Positions 39,141 to 51,152 of a stretch of 64,000 bases of DNA are shown here, in pieces (position 1 is the stretch's first letter; each line of letters starts with the position of its first letter). Origin of the DNA: Delphinus delphis (taxonomy: Eukaryota; Chordata; Mammalia; Artiodactyla; Delphinidae); assembly GCF_949987515.2 (NCBI RefSeq), contig NC_082688.1, forward strand, positions 102,589,893 through 102,653,892. The letters are read 5' to 3'. The position numbers were made by a program, and so were the translations under genes. The notes below the pieces were generated by a model, which searched no databases, was not told where the DNA came from, and saw only the letters and a program-made list of their open reading frames with translations.

Positions 39141-41644
39141 TGGCAGCAAGTTCCACCGGGCGTTCTGTGTTTCCTGCACCAATTACACTGTCGTGATGGT
39201 TGCACAACTCTCTCAGTATAGTAAAAGCCATTGAATGATACGCTGTGAATGGGTGAACTTTATAGTATGTACACTACATCTCAATATAACTGTTTAAAAA
39301 GAAACTTCAGAAAACATAGTCTGAAAAAAATCAAAAACAACCCCCAAAAACCCATGAAGGATTCTGGTTTCTTGGCGAGGGAGAGAGAGGACTGTAGTAT
39401 CCCAAAAGGAAAACATGAGGTCAAAGATAGTTGGCGTGGAAGGAAATCCTTACCACTGAAACCCCCTGATGAATTCATTCATGTACTCATTTGGCCGATT
39501 ATTAAGTGTGGAGTATGAAAGGATCAGCAGAATGGCAAACAAGATGGACAAAATCTTGCCCTCATGGAGCACACAACCAAACTATTTGAAAAATGCTTCT
39601 TCAGTTTCTGAGATGAGCCTGGAGACCCCTGAATACGGGTCTGAATAAGATCCCAGAGGATTACCTAGTACCCAAGAAATCTCTTCTCCTCCTAATCTCT
39701 GGAATATTAGAACACTCGGCATTGTTCAAGAACACAAAAGCTCCTAGGTGGCTCTAGACATGTCCTGAGCCCACCCCAAATAAAAACTGAGACTCAAACT
39801 AGATGTACAAGTAGGGTGCAGAGTTCAGGTCCAGTGGTGGGGTCAGTGGGGAATCTCTAAATCACAGGAAGGGTAACTACTTTATATTCATGCCAGACTT
39901 CGAGATTATAGCCAATGATCTAGTACAAAACGCAGTGTACTATTTCTCCAGAATTGTGGAAGAAGCCATTCAATTGACCTCCAATTAGAAGCCCAAGATC
40001 TAGCGCCTTCTAAAAAATTATAATACAGAAAATCTTTTGGAAAGCACTGTGGAAGGCACAGAGTCTTCTTTCAAGAAAAAAATTAGATAGGAGTGTATAT
40101 CAAAAGAATGTGAACTTGGCACTAGTAACAGCTACTGTTATGCAGAGCCATACTCTATGCAAAATAACATGTAAAGTACCTTTCACTTTGAAATTTCATT
40201 CCTTATTCCCTTAAAAAAAATTCTACTTCCATCTACCCTGGAAACAGCTTCTGTGATGACATGGCCACATCTTATACCCCATGGAGATGGGAACATCCCC
40301 ACACTCTCCAAGGGCCAAGAACGGGGATGCTGTATCTGGTTCTCTTTCTGCCACAACGGCCATATATGCAGGTTGGATCACTAAAGGCTGAGCCATATAT
40401 AGAGTTGATAAACCATGTAGGTGCTTAAAGGTCTATGTCTATTGATTTTTGAGGAAGACACATTTCATCTGGATTAACTGCTAAACCTCCTTTTCCAGAG
40501 TTCAATAAATTAAAATCTAATTGCCTTCCACTGTTCGTGCATACTTCTGAAAAGAAAATAATCCTTTCTCTTAGAACACTCTCTCATATCATTTGTGAGA
40601 ACTACCAAATGTTGGGATGGGCTGAATCATAAAATCATATTTGAAAGAAATGGGCAGTTACCTCTCTTCTCCCAGGATTCTTTCAAGCTTACAGTCTTTA
40701 CGGGCAGAGGGAGAAGCCGTGTTGGATGGTCACATCCATGGGGCCATTTTCTTACTCTTAAGAATAGCCTTCATGGCAGCTCACTCTGCTTGAGATGGTA
40801 GGAAAACCCCTAAGTGATCGGTTTCCACTTGAGACCAGTGTAAAACACAAAGATAATGTCCTAGCTTTAATCTAGGTCTTAATTGTAACATCTTCTTTGA
40901 ACCTTCTGACAATAGAGGGAACACGTTTTCCTCCCCCCCAAAGCCGCCAACAGAATCCAAATTCAGACAGCCCAAATAAGGAGAAGGACAGCAGTGGGCC
41001 CCGGCCTTGGCCAGAAGATGACGTGCCCTTGATCAATCTGTGGATTGTTGAGGTGGCAGCCCAAGGTTAGAAAGGGCCCTGAAGCTCTTAAGGACTTGTG
41101 AAGACTCTCACTCAAGTCCACAAAAAAGAACAGACTGTGGGAGGTCAAACTTCGAGTTGGCTCTTGCTACACCCCCCCCCAAAAAAAACGTGACAATGGG
41201 ACATCTGAGAATGCTTGCTACCTGCAATCTGCTTGGTACGATGGCAGTTGGTACAAAGACCCAAGAAGATCCATGGAAAGAGGAGATAATTTAAACGTTT
41301 TGACTGACTGGTTTATTTAAGCTTAAATCAGATACTCATTTTTATAAGCTGATTTTCCATGCAATCCACTTATTTAAATGACTCCTTCAAATGTAAATAT
41401 AGGTACACAAACAGAGTAAGTACAGCATCTTTCCTCTCTACAGACATTCCTAAAGGGTTGTATTACCACAGAAGCTTATTCACCTGCACGATTCCAATGA
41501 AAGCCCATTTCAGATCTGAAAGATTTAAGTTTACAGAAAATTTTTAAGGAATATATTTTCTTACTTCTGATTACATTCAATCCCTCTAACTCCCCTTGGC
41601 TCAAAGTCTAATTATGATAATGATGATAATAATAAATAAATAGC

Positions 41645-41845
41645 CCCTATTCATTGACTTCATATTATTAGCCATGTATGGTTTCATTTAATCGCCCCAA
41701 CTCTGAGAGTAGGAGAAATAACATCTCCATTTTACAGAGGAGATAATCAAGACTCATAAAGGTTAGATTACTTGCCCAAAGTCAAACAGCTAGTAAGTGG
41801 AAGAGCCCAGAGTGGACCTCAGGTTTGTCTGACTCAGGAAAACAT
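41645..41845 (-). repeat. MIR SINE
   Basis: TTTCATTTAATCGCCCCAAC, CTCCATTTTACAGAGGAGAT and CAAACAGCTAGTAAGTGGAA are reverse-oriented MIR landmarks. Confidence 0.88.
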
Positions 41846-44659
41846 GGTTAAGGTGGGAGCTTGGCCAAGTTTCTTCTGAAGGAAAAGATGGAACATGTTG
41901 CCAAGCAGCTCTTTTTTTCAGGAGACCAGTGAGTGCCTCATGGATGTACACAGGGGATCATGTCGCTGTCTACATCTTACTCTCTGTAAATAAAAATGGG
42001 GTCACTCCTCACGTTACAAGACAAAACAAGCAAACCAACAACAATGTCTATCATTCCTATCAGGGACTGTGTTCTCTAGAAGTTCTGTGGCTGTATTGGA
42101 TTCTGCAGAGGAAGATAAGCAAGTCTATCAGATACTTGGAAAACAAGACACCTCAAGAACCCACATGGTCTCAAGAGGGCATGGCCCACATGGCTGTAGT
42201 CTCTACAAGAAGAGTGTAAGACGTTGCTTGAGTGGATGAGGAAGATGCAAGGTCATTCGTCCATCAAGACTATGGAGGGAAAAAAAGCTGGAAGTCAAAA
42301 GTGTAACAATAAGAAGTTGAATTAAGTCTTGGAAAATTTTTTTGAGACTAAGTCACCAAAGCTAAAATTTGAAAGCATTACCCAGGGGACGGAGGGGAGT
42401 CTGCTACACTGGAGATTTTTAAATAGACCAGCAAGCGAATTCCTTTGAAGGCAGATAATTTCAGTCCATGTGACACCTCACTGGGTGGTGTCCCTATCAA
42501 GCCATTTCCAGATGATGTCAAGGCTTTTGTAGTTATTATTATTGTTGTTGTTGTTGCTTAATATTTCAACAGGGACCTTCAGTGTCATCCTCTGTAACAT
42601 GACCTCGTAGGCCGGTAGTGAGGATTAGTTATCCATGCAAAGTCTTTGGGTAAATGCCTGGTAATGTCACCACTCGCTACGCCCCCCTCCCCCGAATTGA
42701 CCCTTCTCCCCCCACCACACTTTAAAATGGCCCATTTTCCAAACAGAACTATACCAGAGGGGACTTGCCACAAATTCAAACCTGGTTCTCTCTGCACTGT
42801 TTATCTCTCCAGTACTGGTATATACTCCACTTGAAGAACTTCCCTTAATTTTTAGGGAGAGGTACTTTAAAAAAAAAAAAAAGGAAAGAAAAAACCCATG
42901 TAATTAATCCATTACAACAGATTGTAGGAGAAGCACAACAACAAAAAGATGGTAGGTCAAAAATCCTCATCACGGTTGCCAGTAAACTATGGTCAGGCAA
43001 AAGAATTCAGAGCCTCGTACACCCGCTAACTGGCAGTGGGCCCCACCGAATCATTTTCTGTTCAGCATTCACTCCAATTACAAGCTCCTGGAAGTGGCAT
43101 TTCAGTTTGGCAATAGACCCTTCGTTACCAAACACCAAATCCTGAGTGGGATCTGCTGTGCTCATTTAGGTACCAGAAGGCAGCGACTTCCCCCACTGTG
43201 TAATTCTGATTCCATAGCCCCAGATTTCATTTCCAAGTCATTTCATGATTTCTTCCGAAGTGAGGGTCTCCCAAGCTCAAGTGGCAAGGCATTGACCGTA
43301 AACAGCCACCGAGGTGCAAAAACAGGGGCTACTTTGATTCTCCACTTATTTCTGACTAGCGACGCACTACAGTTTCTGAGGACCTGGTGTTATATGTTGG
43401 GATTTTTTTTTTCTTCTGTATTCAGACATGTCTTCACTCTCCTGAATTCCATCACTTGGCACCAGGAAGCTTGTAGGGAAAAAATTCTCTAAGGAAAAGT
43501 CCTTGTTTTTGCACTCAGATGAAAATCTGACACCACTAAGGAAAATAATAATTGAACTCTTTGGGCTTGAATTGGAATGAAACACAACACTAAGAGCATG
43601 TTTGTAATTCCAACTGTTCTCATAAAATGTCTTTGGAGGGCTCTTTGCAACGCGCACGGTTCCATCTTTTCCTCTTTTTGTTGTTGTTTTTAACACGAAT
43701 CCTCTTCTTTGCCCTATCCTTTCCTCTCCCTTCTCACCAAGAAAGAAAAAAGACTGAGCAAAACTGAACATGCTGCAGACTGACTTCAGAAAACGTCTTG
43801 CAGTTAGACTTCAGAATTAGTTTACGAATCTATTTCCCTTTCTGATTCCATGACTACTCGGGTGAAGGAGAGAAATGAAGTTATTAGCCAGCCATCAGCT
43901 TAATGGGTCCTTACTATCCTATTTCCTTAGTGCCCCTTCTCCCCTTCTGCAGCCTTCCCCTCCCCCTCCCGCCTTTCTGCCCTCCCCGTGAAGCTCATCT
44001 ATGCTAGGCTGAGCAGTGAACACCAATTACACCAAGAGCCCTTTGCTGCTGCCTGGTCTGCTGGTTTTACTGTTTTGCCAGATGGTTGAGGCCAATGTGT
44101 AAAACTCTCTACCCTACCATTAATTCATAACTCGGTAATAACTTTCCCACGGCTCTAGGAAATTGAAATGAAGTGCAAATGTGAATATTTGGAAAGGGAA
44201 TCAGGGTTGGACAACTATTTTACACCTGACAGAATAGATACCAGTCAGACAAAAAGATGCCCCTCTTTACACAGGCTGGAGCGTTACTTTCCCGAAACCA
44301 AGGCCAACTGACTCCATATGCGATATTGGATAATGTAGCAGACCAAGCTCAGAGTTGGGGTTCCTCCTATTCTCGCCTTCGCTCTGCAGTTTCCAGCTTT
44401 ATACCTATTGCACCTATGGGTCCATTCACTAATGACCTTGAGTGTGAGCATCTATGTAATATTATATTCTGATGACAGAATTATAGATTAGCAGATATGA
44501 GTGCATTCTCTTGCTAAGACAGGACACCATCTAATGTTTGTTAGCATCATTAAACTAAAACTGACTTTTCACCTGCTCCCATACCATATGCAGCTGCAAA
44601 TTTTTAAATTAAACTATGAAGCCATGCATAAATTTACATATATTACAGACTAGCCTCTC

Positions 44660-44755
44660 CATTTAACATGCAAATGTACTCCAATGTTTCAGAACACCTT
44701 CTGTCGCTAATTAATTTGCTGAATTATAATTAGACTAATCCTGCATAATTAATAA
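44660..44755. promoter_or_regulatory. Candidate intronic enhancer: homeodomain/POU site cluster
   Basis: Within about 90 bp there is a perfect octamer ATGCAAAT (44668-44675). TAATTA cores lie at 44708, 44727 and 44746, and a TAATCC bicoid/Otx-type core at 44736. The surroundings are unique and AT-rich. This density suggests a developmental enhancer in an EBF2 intron, but AT-rich DNA yields such cores by chance, so the call is an inference. Confidence 0.3.
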
Positions 44756-45762
44756 GCACAGATTTTTTTTTTAATTTGTAAGCAGCTTGAGGAGATCATT
44801 CACTTCCTTCTATAAACTGCTAAGTAAGTGTTAAAAAAAATCTGGAAAGAACATGTGTGAAAAGGTATGTTTGATGTCGCATACAAACTCAAACTAGCGT
44901 GGAAGATGCAGAAGTCAGTACTGATAAAGGTACACATTTGAAGCCAACATTCAAACAATCAAAAAAAATCACATTCAGAGGATGGGGACTAATTCTCCCT
45001 TTGTCTCCTTGTATATAGTGTTTTATTCTTTGCCTTCTATCCATCGGCTCTTCCAAGATCACAGAGGCGGGAGAGGATTAAAGTAACCGTATGTTGTATT
45101 AGGAGAGATAATGATATTAACACTCCACTGTATATCAAAACACTCTGTGCATGCTGGGTGCTTATAAGCCCCTTTGATGGTATTTGGAATCATTTTCATT
45201 TTGGCTGCCAAACACACCCGAGATCCATCTAGTGGAAACAATTAAGTTCCATTAGTACTGTATCCATTTGGTAATGATTACAATGAAGGGTCCCTCTTTA
45301 ATGCTGAAGAGTAGAGTCTCAAAGAAATGTAGGCATCTGTGCACTTGAAAACATGAGACCATACAGTTTTACAACCAAGCATGAAGCTTAATTTTGACCC
45401 CTAAAATAAACCAGGATCAGGAGAGCTCAAGGTATGGGTAGATGACCAGTTAGAAAATTCGAAGCAAGGTGGGAATCTAGAAGGCCAAGGTATGCTTAAT
45501 AGATAGCCACATAAATTGAGATTCTAGAAAGACAAAGTGGGAAATGTGTGTTCTGGCAGGGAAGTTATTAAACCTTCAAAGAGAAATCGAATTTTAGAGA
45601 AAACAGAGAGGTCCTCGGCCCTTCCACTCAGCGAATTCACTAATATCAGCGGCCAAAAGATTGTTAGGCCAAAAGGATGGAGCCACCTGAAATGAGCTTG
45701 GCTTTCTATCATTGCAATTTCATTTTTTATAGTGACTCTATACACAATAGAAACGTCTTCTG

Positions 45763-47748
45763 AAGAATGGGAAACAATATACACTAATGATGAAAAATGT
45801 GAAAGAGAAGTTAAGGAAACACTCCCATTTACCATTGCAAAAAAAAGAATAAAATATCTAGGAATAAACCGACCTAAGGAGACAAAAGACCTGTATGCAG
45901 AAAACTATAAGACACTGATGACAGAAATTAAAGATGATACAGACAGATGGAGAGATATACCATGTTCTTGGATTGGAAGAATCAATACTGTGAAAGTGAC
46001 TTTACTACCCAAAGCAATCTACAGAATCAGTGCAATCCCTATCAAACTACCAAGGGCATTTTTCACAGAACTAGAACAAAAAATTTCACAATTTGTATGG
46101 AAACACAAAAGACCCCGAATAGCCAAAGCAATCTTGAGAAAGAAAAATGGAGCCGGAGGAATCAGGCTCCCGGACTTCAGACTATACAACAAAGCTACAG
46201 TAATCAAGACAGTATGGTACTGGCACAAAAAACAGAAATATAGATCAATGAAACAGGATGGAAAGCCCAGAGATAAACCCACACACATATGGTCACCTTA
46301 TTTTTGATAAAGGAGGCAAGAATATACTATGGAGAAAAGACAGCCTCTTCAGTAAGTGGTGCTGGGAAAACTGGGCAGCTACATGTAAAAGAATGAAATT
46401 AGAACACTGCCTAACACCATACACAAAAATAAACTCAAAATGGATTAAACACCTAAATATAAGGCCAGACACTATAAAACTCTTCGAGGAAAACATAGAC
46501 AGAATACTCTATGACATAAATCACAGCAAGATCCTTTTTGACCCACCTCCTAGAGAAATGGAAATAAAAACAAAAAGAAACAAATGGGACCTAATGAAAC
46601 GTAAAAGCTTTTGCACAGCAAAGGAAACCATAAACAAGATGAAAAGACAACCCTTAGAATGGGAGAAAATATTTGCAAATGAAGCAACTGACAAAGGATT
46701 AATCTCCAAAATTTACAAGCAGCTCATACAGCTCAATATCAAAAAAACAAACAACCCAATCCAAAAATGGTCAGAAGATCTAAATACACATTTCTCCAAA
46801 GAAGATATACAGATGGCCAACAAACACATGAAAGGATGCTCAACATCACTAATCATTAGAGAAATGCAAATCAAAACTACAATGAGGTATCACCTCACAC
46901 GGATCAGAATGGCCATCATCAAAAAATCTACAAACAATAAGTCCTGGAGATGGTGTGGAGAAAAGGGAACCCTCTTCCACTGTTGGTGGGAATGTAAATT
47001 GATACAGCCACTATGGAGAACAGTACGGAGGTTCCTTAAAAACCTAAAAACAGAACTACCATATGACCCAGCAATCCCACTACTGGGCACGTACCCTGAG
47101 AAAAACATAATTCAAAAAGAGTCATGTACCACAATGTTCATTGCAGCTCTGTTTACAATAGCCAGGACACAGAAGCAACGTAAGTGTCCATCAACAGATG
47201 AATGGATAAAGAAGATGTGGCCCATATATACAATGGAATATTACTCAGCCATAAAAAGAAACGAAATTGAGTTATTTGTAGTGAGGTGGACGGACCTAGA
47301 GTCTGTCATACAGAGTGAAGTAAGTCAGAAAGAGAAAAATAAATACTGTATGCTAACACATATATATGGAATCTAAAAAAAAAAAAAAAAAGGTTCTGAA
47401 GAACCTAGGGGCAGGACAGGAATAAAGATGCAGACATAGAGAATGGACTTGAGGACATGGGGAGGGGGAAGGGTAAGCTGGGATGAAGTGAGAGCGTGGC
47501 ATGGACATATATACACTACCAAATGTAAAATAGATATCTAGTGGGAAGCAGCTGCATAGCACAGAGAGATCAGCTCGGTGCTTTGTGACCACCTAGAGGG
47601 GTGGGATAGAGAGGGTGGGAGGGAGGGGATATGGGGATATATGTATATGTATAGCTGATTCACTTTGTTATAAATCTGAAACTAACACACCAGTGTAAAG
47701 CAATTATACTCCGATAAAGATGTTTAAAAAAAAAGAATGAGAAACAAT
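45763..47748 (+). mobile_element. 5'-truncated L1 retrotransposon with 16-bp target duplication
   Basis: The body spans about 45779-47732 and contains the C-terminal part of ORF2, a 3' UTR and a short A-tail. AAGAATGGGAAACAAT (45763-45778) and AAGAATGAGAAACAAT (47733-47748) are the target duplication, 15 of 16 matching. The promoter, ORF1, the ORF2 endonuclease and most of the reverse transcriptase are missing, so it is a typical dead truncated insertion. The moderate number of changes makes it younger than the L1M fragments elsewhere in the window. Confidence 0.97.
45780..47376 (+). pseudogene. L1 ORF2p C-terminal remnant, frameshifted
   Basis: The remnant encodes the end of the reverse-transcriptase region and the C-terminal domain of L1 ORF2p, the endonuclease/reverse transcriptase of LINE-1. 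One frame runs to 46307 and a second, overlapping frame runs from before 46258 to a stop at 47374-47376. The break is best explained by one extra A in the A-run at 46227-46232, since familiar L1 residues shift frame there. The second frame includes the Trp/Cys-rich segment around [18 protein letters not shown] and [13 protein letters not shown] near the end, both typical of L1. The N-terminal endonuclease and catalytic reverse-transcriptase motifs are absent, so no activity is expected. Confidence 0.95.
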
Positions 47749-50700
47749 TTTCCCAGGTTCATTACCAAACCAAGTGTATCTTCTTCCTTACTAGCCAGCC
47801 AACATTTCTTTGCTTTTTTTTTTTTTTTTTTTTGGACAAAGCTAAGACATAAGCTAGCTTGAGACTTGAGAAGAAAGTTTAAAAGTGCACTGATCCCTCA
47901 GAGGCCCGTGGCCACATCCAGGAGCAGATGCCGGGGGCTAAATGGAGGGGCTGCTTCTGCTTCTGCCCTGAGATGCATTTATTAGACTCCCCTCCTCCTT
48001 ATCCGGAAGGAGGACCCAGAACAGCTACCTCCTGGGGCTAGTGCAATGACTAACCAGAGTGAGAAGAATATTTTGAAAGCACCTGGAAAAAGCTGCTGCA
48101 ATTTTTCTGAGCGAAGCAATGTTATTACTTGGATAGTTTGGACACATAAGACATTTGGACCGTTCTTCTGATCCAAACCATAGCCTTTGCCGTTGGTCCC
48201 CATCTGAAGAGATTAAATGGTTCAGGAAGATTTTTAAAAGCCTAAAAGAAAGGGAGCTTTCTGTGCCTTTCTGAGTTACTCAGAAGGAACATAACAACAG
48301 CTGGAATAATAATATTAATAAGAGGCTAAAATTATTTCCTTTCCAAAAAATATACGAATGGCAGTGGAAATCCTTAATAATCTCTTCACCTTTCAAGAAA
48401 AATCATTTTAATGTATTGTGCTTGTCTTTCAGACTCCCCATACCCCATTGTGAGTGGTTATAAGAGGAAATTTGGTTGCTCGGTAGTCGGGAACATGTGC
48501 GGGTCTCTTTTTCTAAAGCCAAAAAGTGTTTAATGGTTAAACTCAGAGTGAAAGGAAGGGTCTCCCCACTTCCTACCGTCATGTGTTGGACCGAGCATCC
48601 TACCGACTCTCTGGGGAGCATCTTAGAGGTGGAAAGAGGCAGACAGGTCCCCCGGTCAAAATCCCTGTATTGACAGGCAGGTGGTTTGGTTTTGGCGTTT
48701 GGGGGGTATTTTCTTCAGCTTTGCCCAGTCAATTTATAACTATGTACCAGTGGGAGCGAGCAAAGGGGAAACAATTGTGATCCACGTATAGTTAGCTTTT
48801 GAGAAATTCCTGACAAGTTCTTAGGGGGAAAGAGAAATTACTTAGGGGCATTTAAACACAAAGGTGTAAAACAATTAGCTCACAGACCCACATCTCCAGC
48901 TGGCGGGTTTTTCCCCTCACAGATATATTCCAGGAAATTTCTCTAAATTAATTTTTTTGGCAGGAGGATTTTCCTCCACGAACATCATTCTAGTTTGTGC
49001 TTGTGATTCATTCTCTCTCTTTCCCTTTCTCTTCTCTCTCTTCCCAGTTTCCAAATTCAGGATGGCGTGTTATGGTTTTTAAGGGCTTCATCAAAGTTTA
49101 CAGCAGGGTCAGGGGAGAGCTGAGTTGGGAAGAAAGGGTGACTGCAGAAAAGAAACCAAGATGAGAATTACATCAAAGCTCCATTTCATCTGAAGAGTAT
49201 GACGGCTCGCCTCCACTCCAGCCATGAAGACCCACATTCACAGCTAATGTAACCTTCATGCCAAAAAAAGGGAAAAAGAAAGAACGTGTAACCTGACAGG
49301 TAGCAGGTGGTACATATGGAATTATCATTGGCTATTAACACCAGGTTGGATATCATATTAGCCACTTTCAGACTGCATTTGCCAAACCCACATAAAAATA
49401 TAAAACCAGGTATTTCAATATTCTGTCGCTCCCTTACCAAAACAGATTTCCTTATATTACTCATAGTGGAGTCAGCCGGCTTTCATTAGAATTTTTTTAA
49501 CTTTTTTTTCCTTAAAGGAAGAACTAAACCTAGTTGACAGAAAAGAGAAACTGGGACAAAAATCAGGTCAAGAATTTGATACAAAAGACATTCAGATAAA
49601 GCTAATAATATTCCAGAGTGTTGTTAGTTGAGCAGACTATGATTACATTCGTCTAATCTCAACCCAAGCCCTATATAATCTACGTGAGGTTCCAGGAATC
49701 AGAAAAAAAATTTCCATTTTTTTTTCATTCAAACTTTGTTGATTCTAAGTCCTCTATTCACTCTGTGGGATGTGACTAACTTTTTGGAGGTTTCCAAATC
49801 TTAGTACCAAAAAATGAAACCTTTCTTTTAGCTGCCTTTAAGAGATTTTTACTTGTTCCCCTTTTCTTCATTGTCTGGAATACAATTGCATTTTGTATTA
49901 ACTCTGGTCATCTCAGAAAGACCACTAACTAGTCGGTTTTCATTCTGCCCATGAGTAGAGAACCAGAATCTCTCCTTTCATTTTCTCTTTCAAAAAACTA
50001 AGGCTCTGGCGAAAAGTCTCATGATGGAGCCAGAAACCATCGAGACCCCAGCCTCTCCACGGGGAACAGAAGCGGTCCCTGGGCACTTTTCCTGGGCCAT
50101 CCCACATTTCTAACCTTTCTCTTCCATACCATAGGATCAGTAGGCTGGATTACCAAAACAGGACATGAAACTGAACCACTTTATTTCAAAAATGGAGGCT
50201 AGGCATAAAGCCCCATTTGAGCTATTGGGATTTCTCACCCCAGGTTCAAAAGGAGGCTAGATGTGAATGGGGCAGATTCATGTGATGCCCCTAAGTCAGC
50301 CCCAGTTTGCTTAAAACAAGACCCTGAGTTCATTTTCAGGGTTCAAAAGTCCTCGACTGAGCCTCGCCAAATTCCAGCTGTCCAAAGAAGTCACAACTGA
50401 TGAGACTTTATCTTTTTTTTAAACCTGGTTTTATGTTACTTGGTGTTGTACAAGTCCAGACCATTTCTAAAGATTGAAGTTGATCTTTGATACTTATTCC
50501 TACCCTTCATTAAATGAGATCTGTTCTTAAAGCCTGCTGCAGTACATAGTGTATTCACTTGAGACCATATAATCAGGATGACTCTAATAAAGAAAACTGT
50601 TCCTGAGAAACCGACTGTGAGGGTATTTGATATCTACAAAGATCCTAAACTTTAAAATAGTTCAACTGCTCATTTCCTCTGCCAGAACACATAGCGTTAT

Positions 50701-51112
50701 TGCGTCAACACGCACACACATGCGCACACGAGACAGGGTAGCACAGAAAAAGATAAACGTTGCATCTAGTCCCTAAAACTCAGTTGCAACTCTCAGTGCT
50801 ATTGGCTTTCTCTCCCTCCAAAATGCCTTTGAAAGAAGTTCTCATAAGCCAAAAGAACCACCGCAAGTTCTTTTCAGGATGAGGCAGAGAATTAAATAAA
50901 TGACTAAAATTTTAAGATCTTGAGGGGAAAGGAAGACCTGGAAAAACAACATGCTCAGTATCAGATAATCTGCAAAAACCCGAGACTGGGTTTTACCCAA
51001 ATGAGCCTTCCCTGCCCTAGACGTTGGAGTTGGGTTCATGGTCTCTCCCCACTCAGTGGACAACGGAACACAGCCATTAACGGAAAAAAAAATAAAATAA
51101 AAGACTTCCTCT

Positions 51113-51152
51113 GGGGAGTCAAACAGCTGACCGGGGAGTCAAACAGCTGACC
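51113..51152. repeat. Perfect 20-bp tandem duplication with E-boxes
   Basis: GGGGAGTCAAACAGCTGACC occurs twice head-to-tail, at 51113-51132 and 51133-51152. Each unit carries a CAGCTG E-box. Confidence 0.95.

Noticed and set aside
42989..43492. 167-codon open frame on the plus strand
   Set aside because: A frame of this length is expected about once or twice by chance in 64 kb over six frames. No domain, codon bias or splice context supports it.
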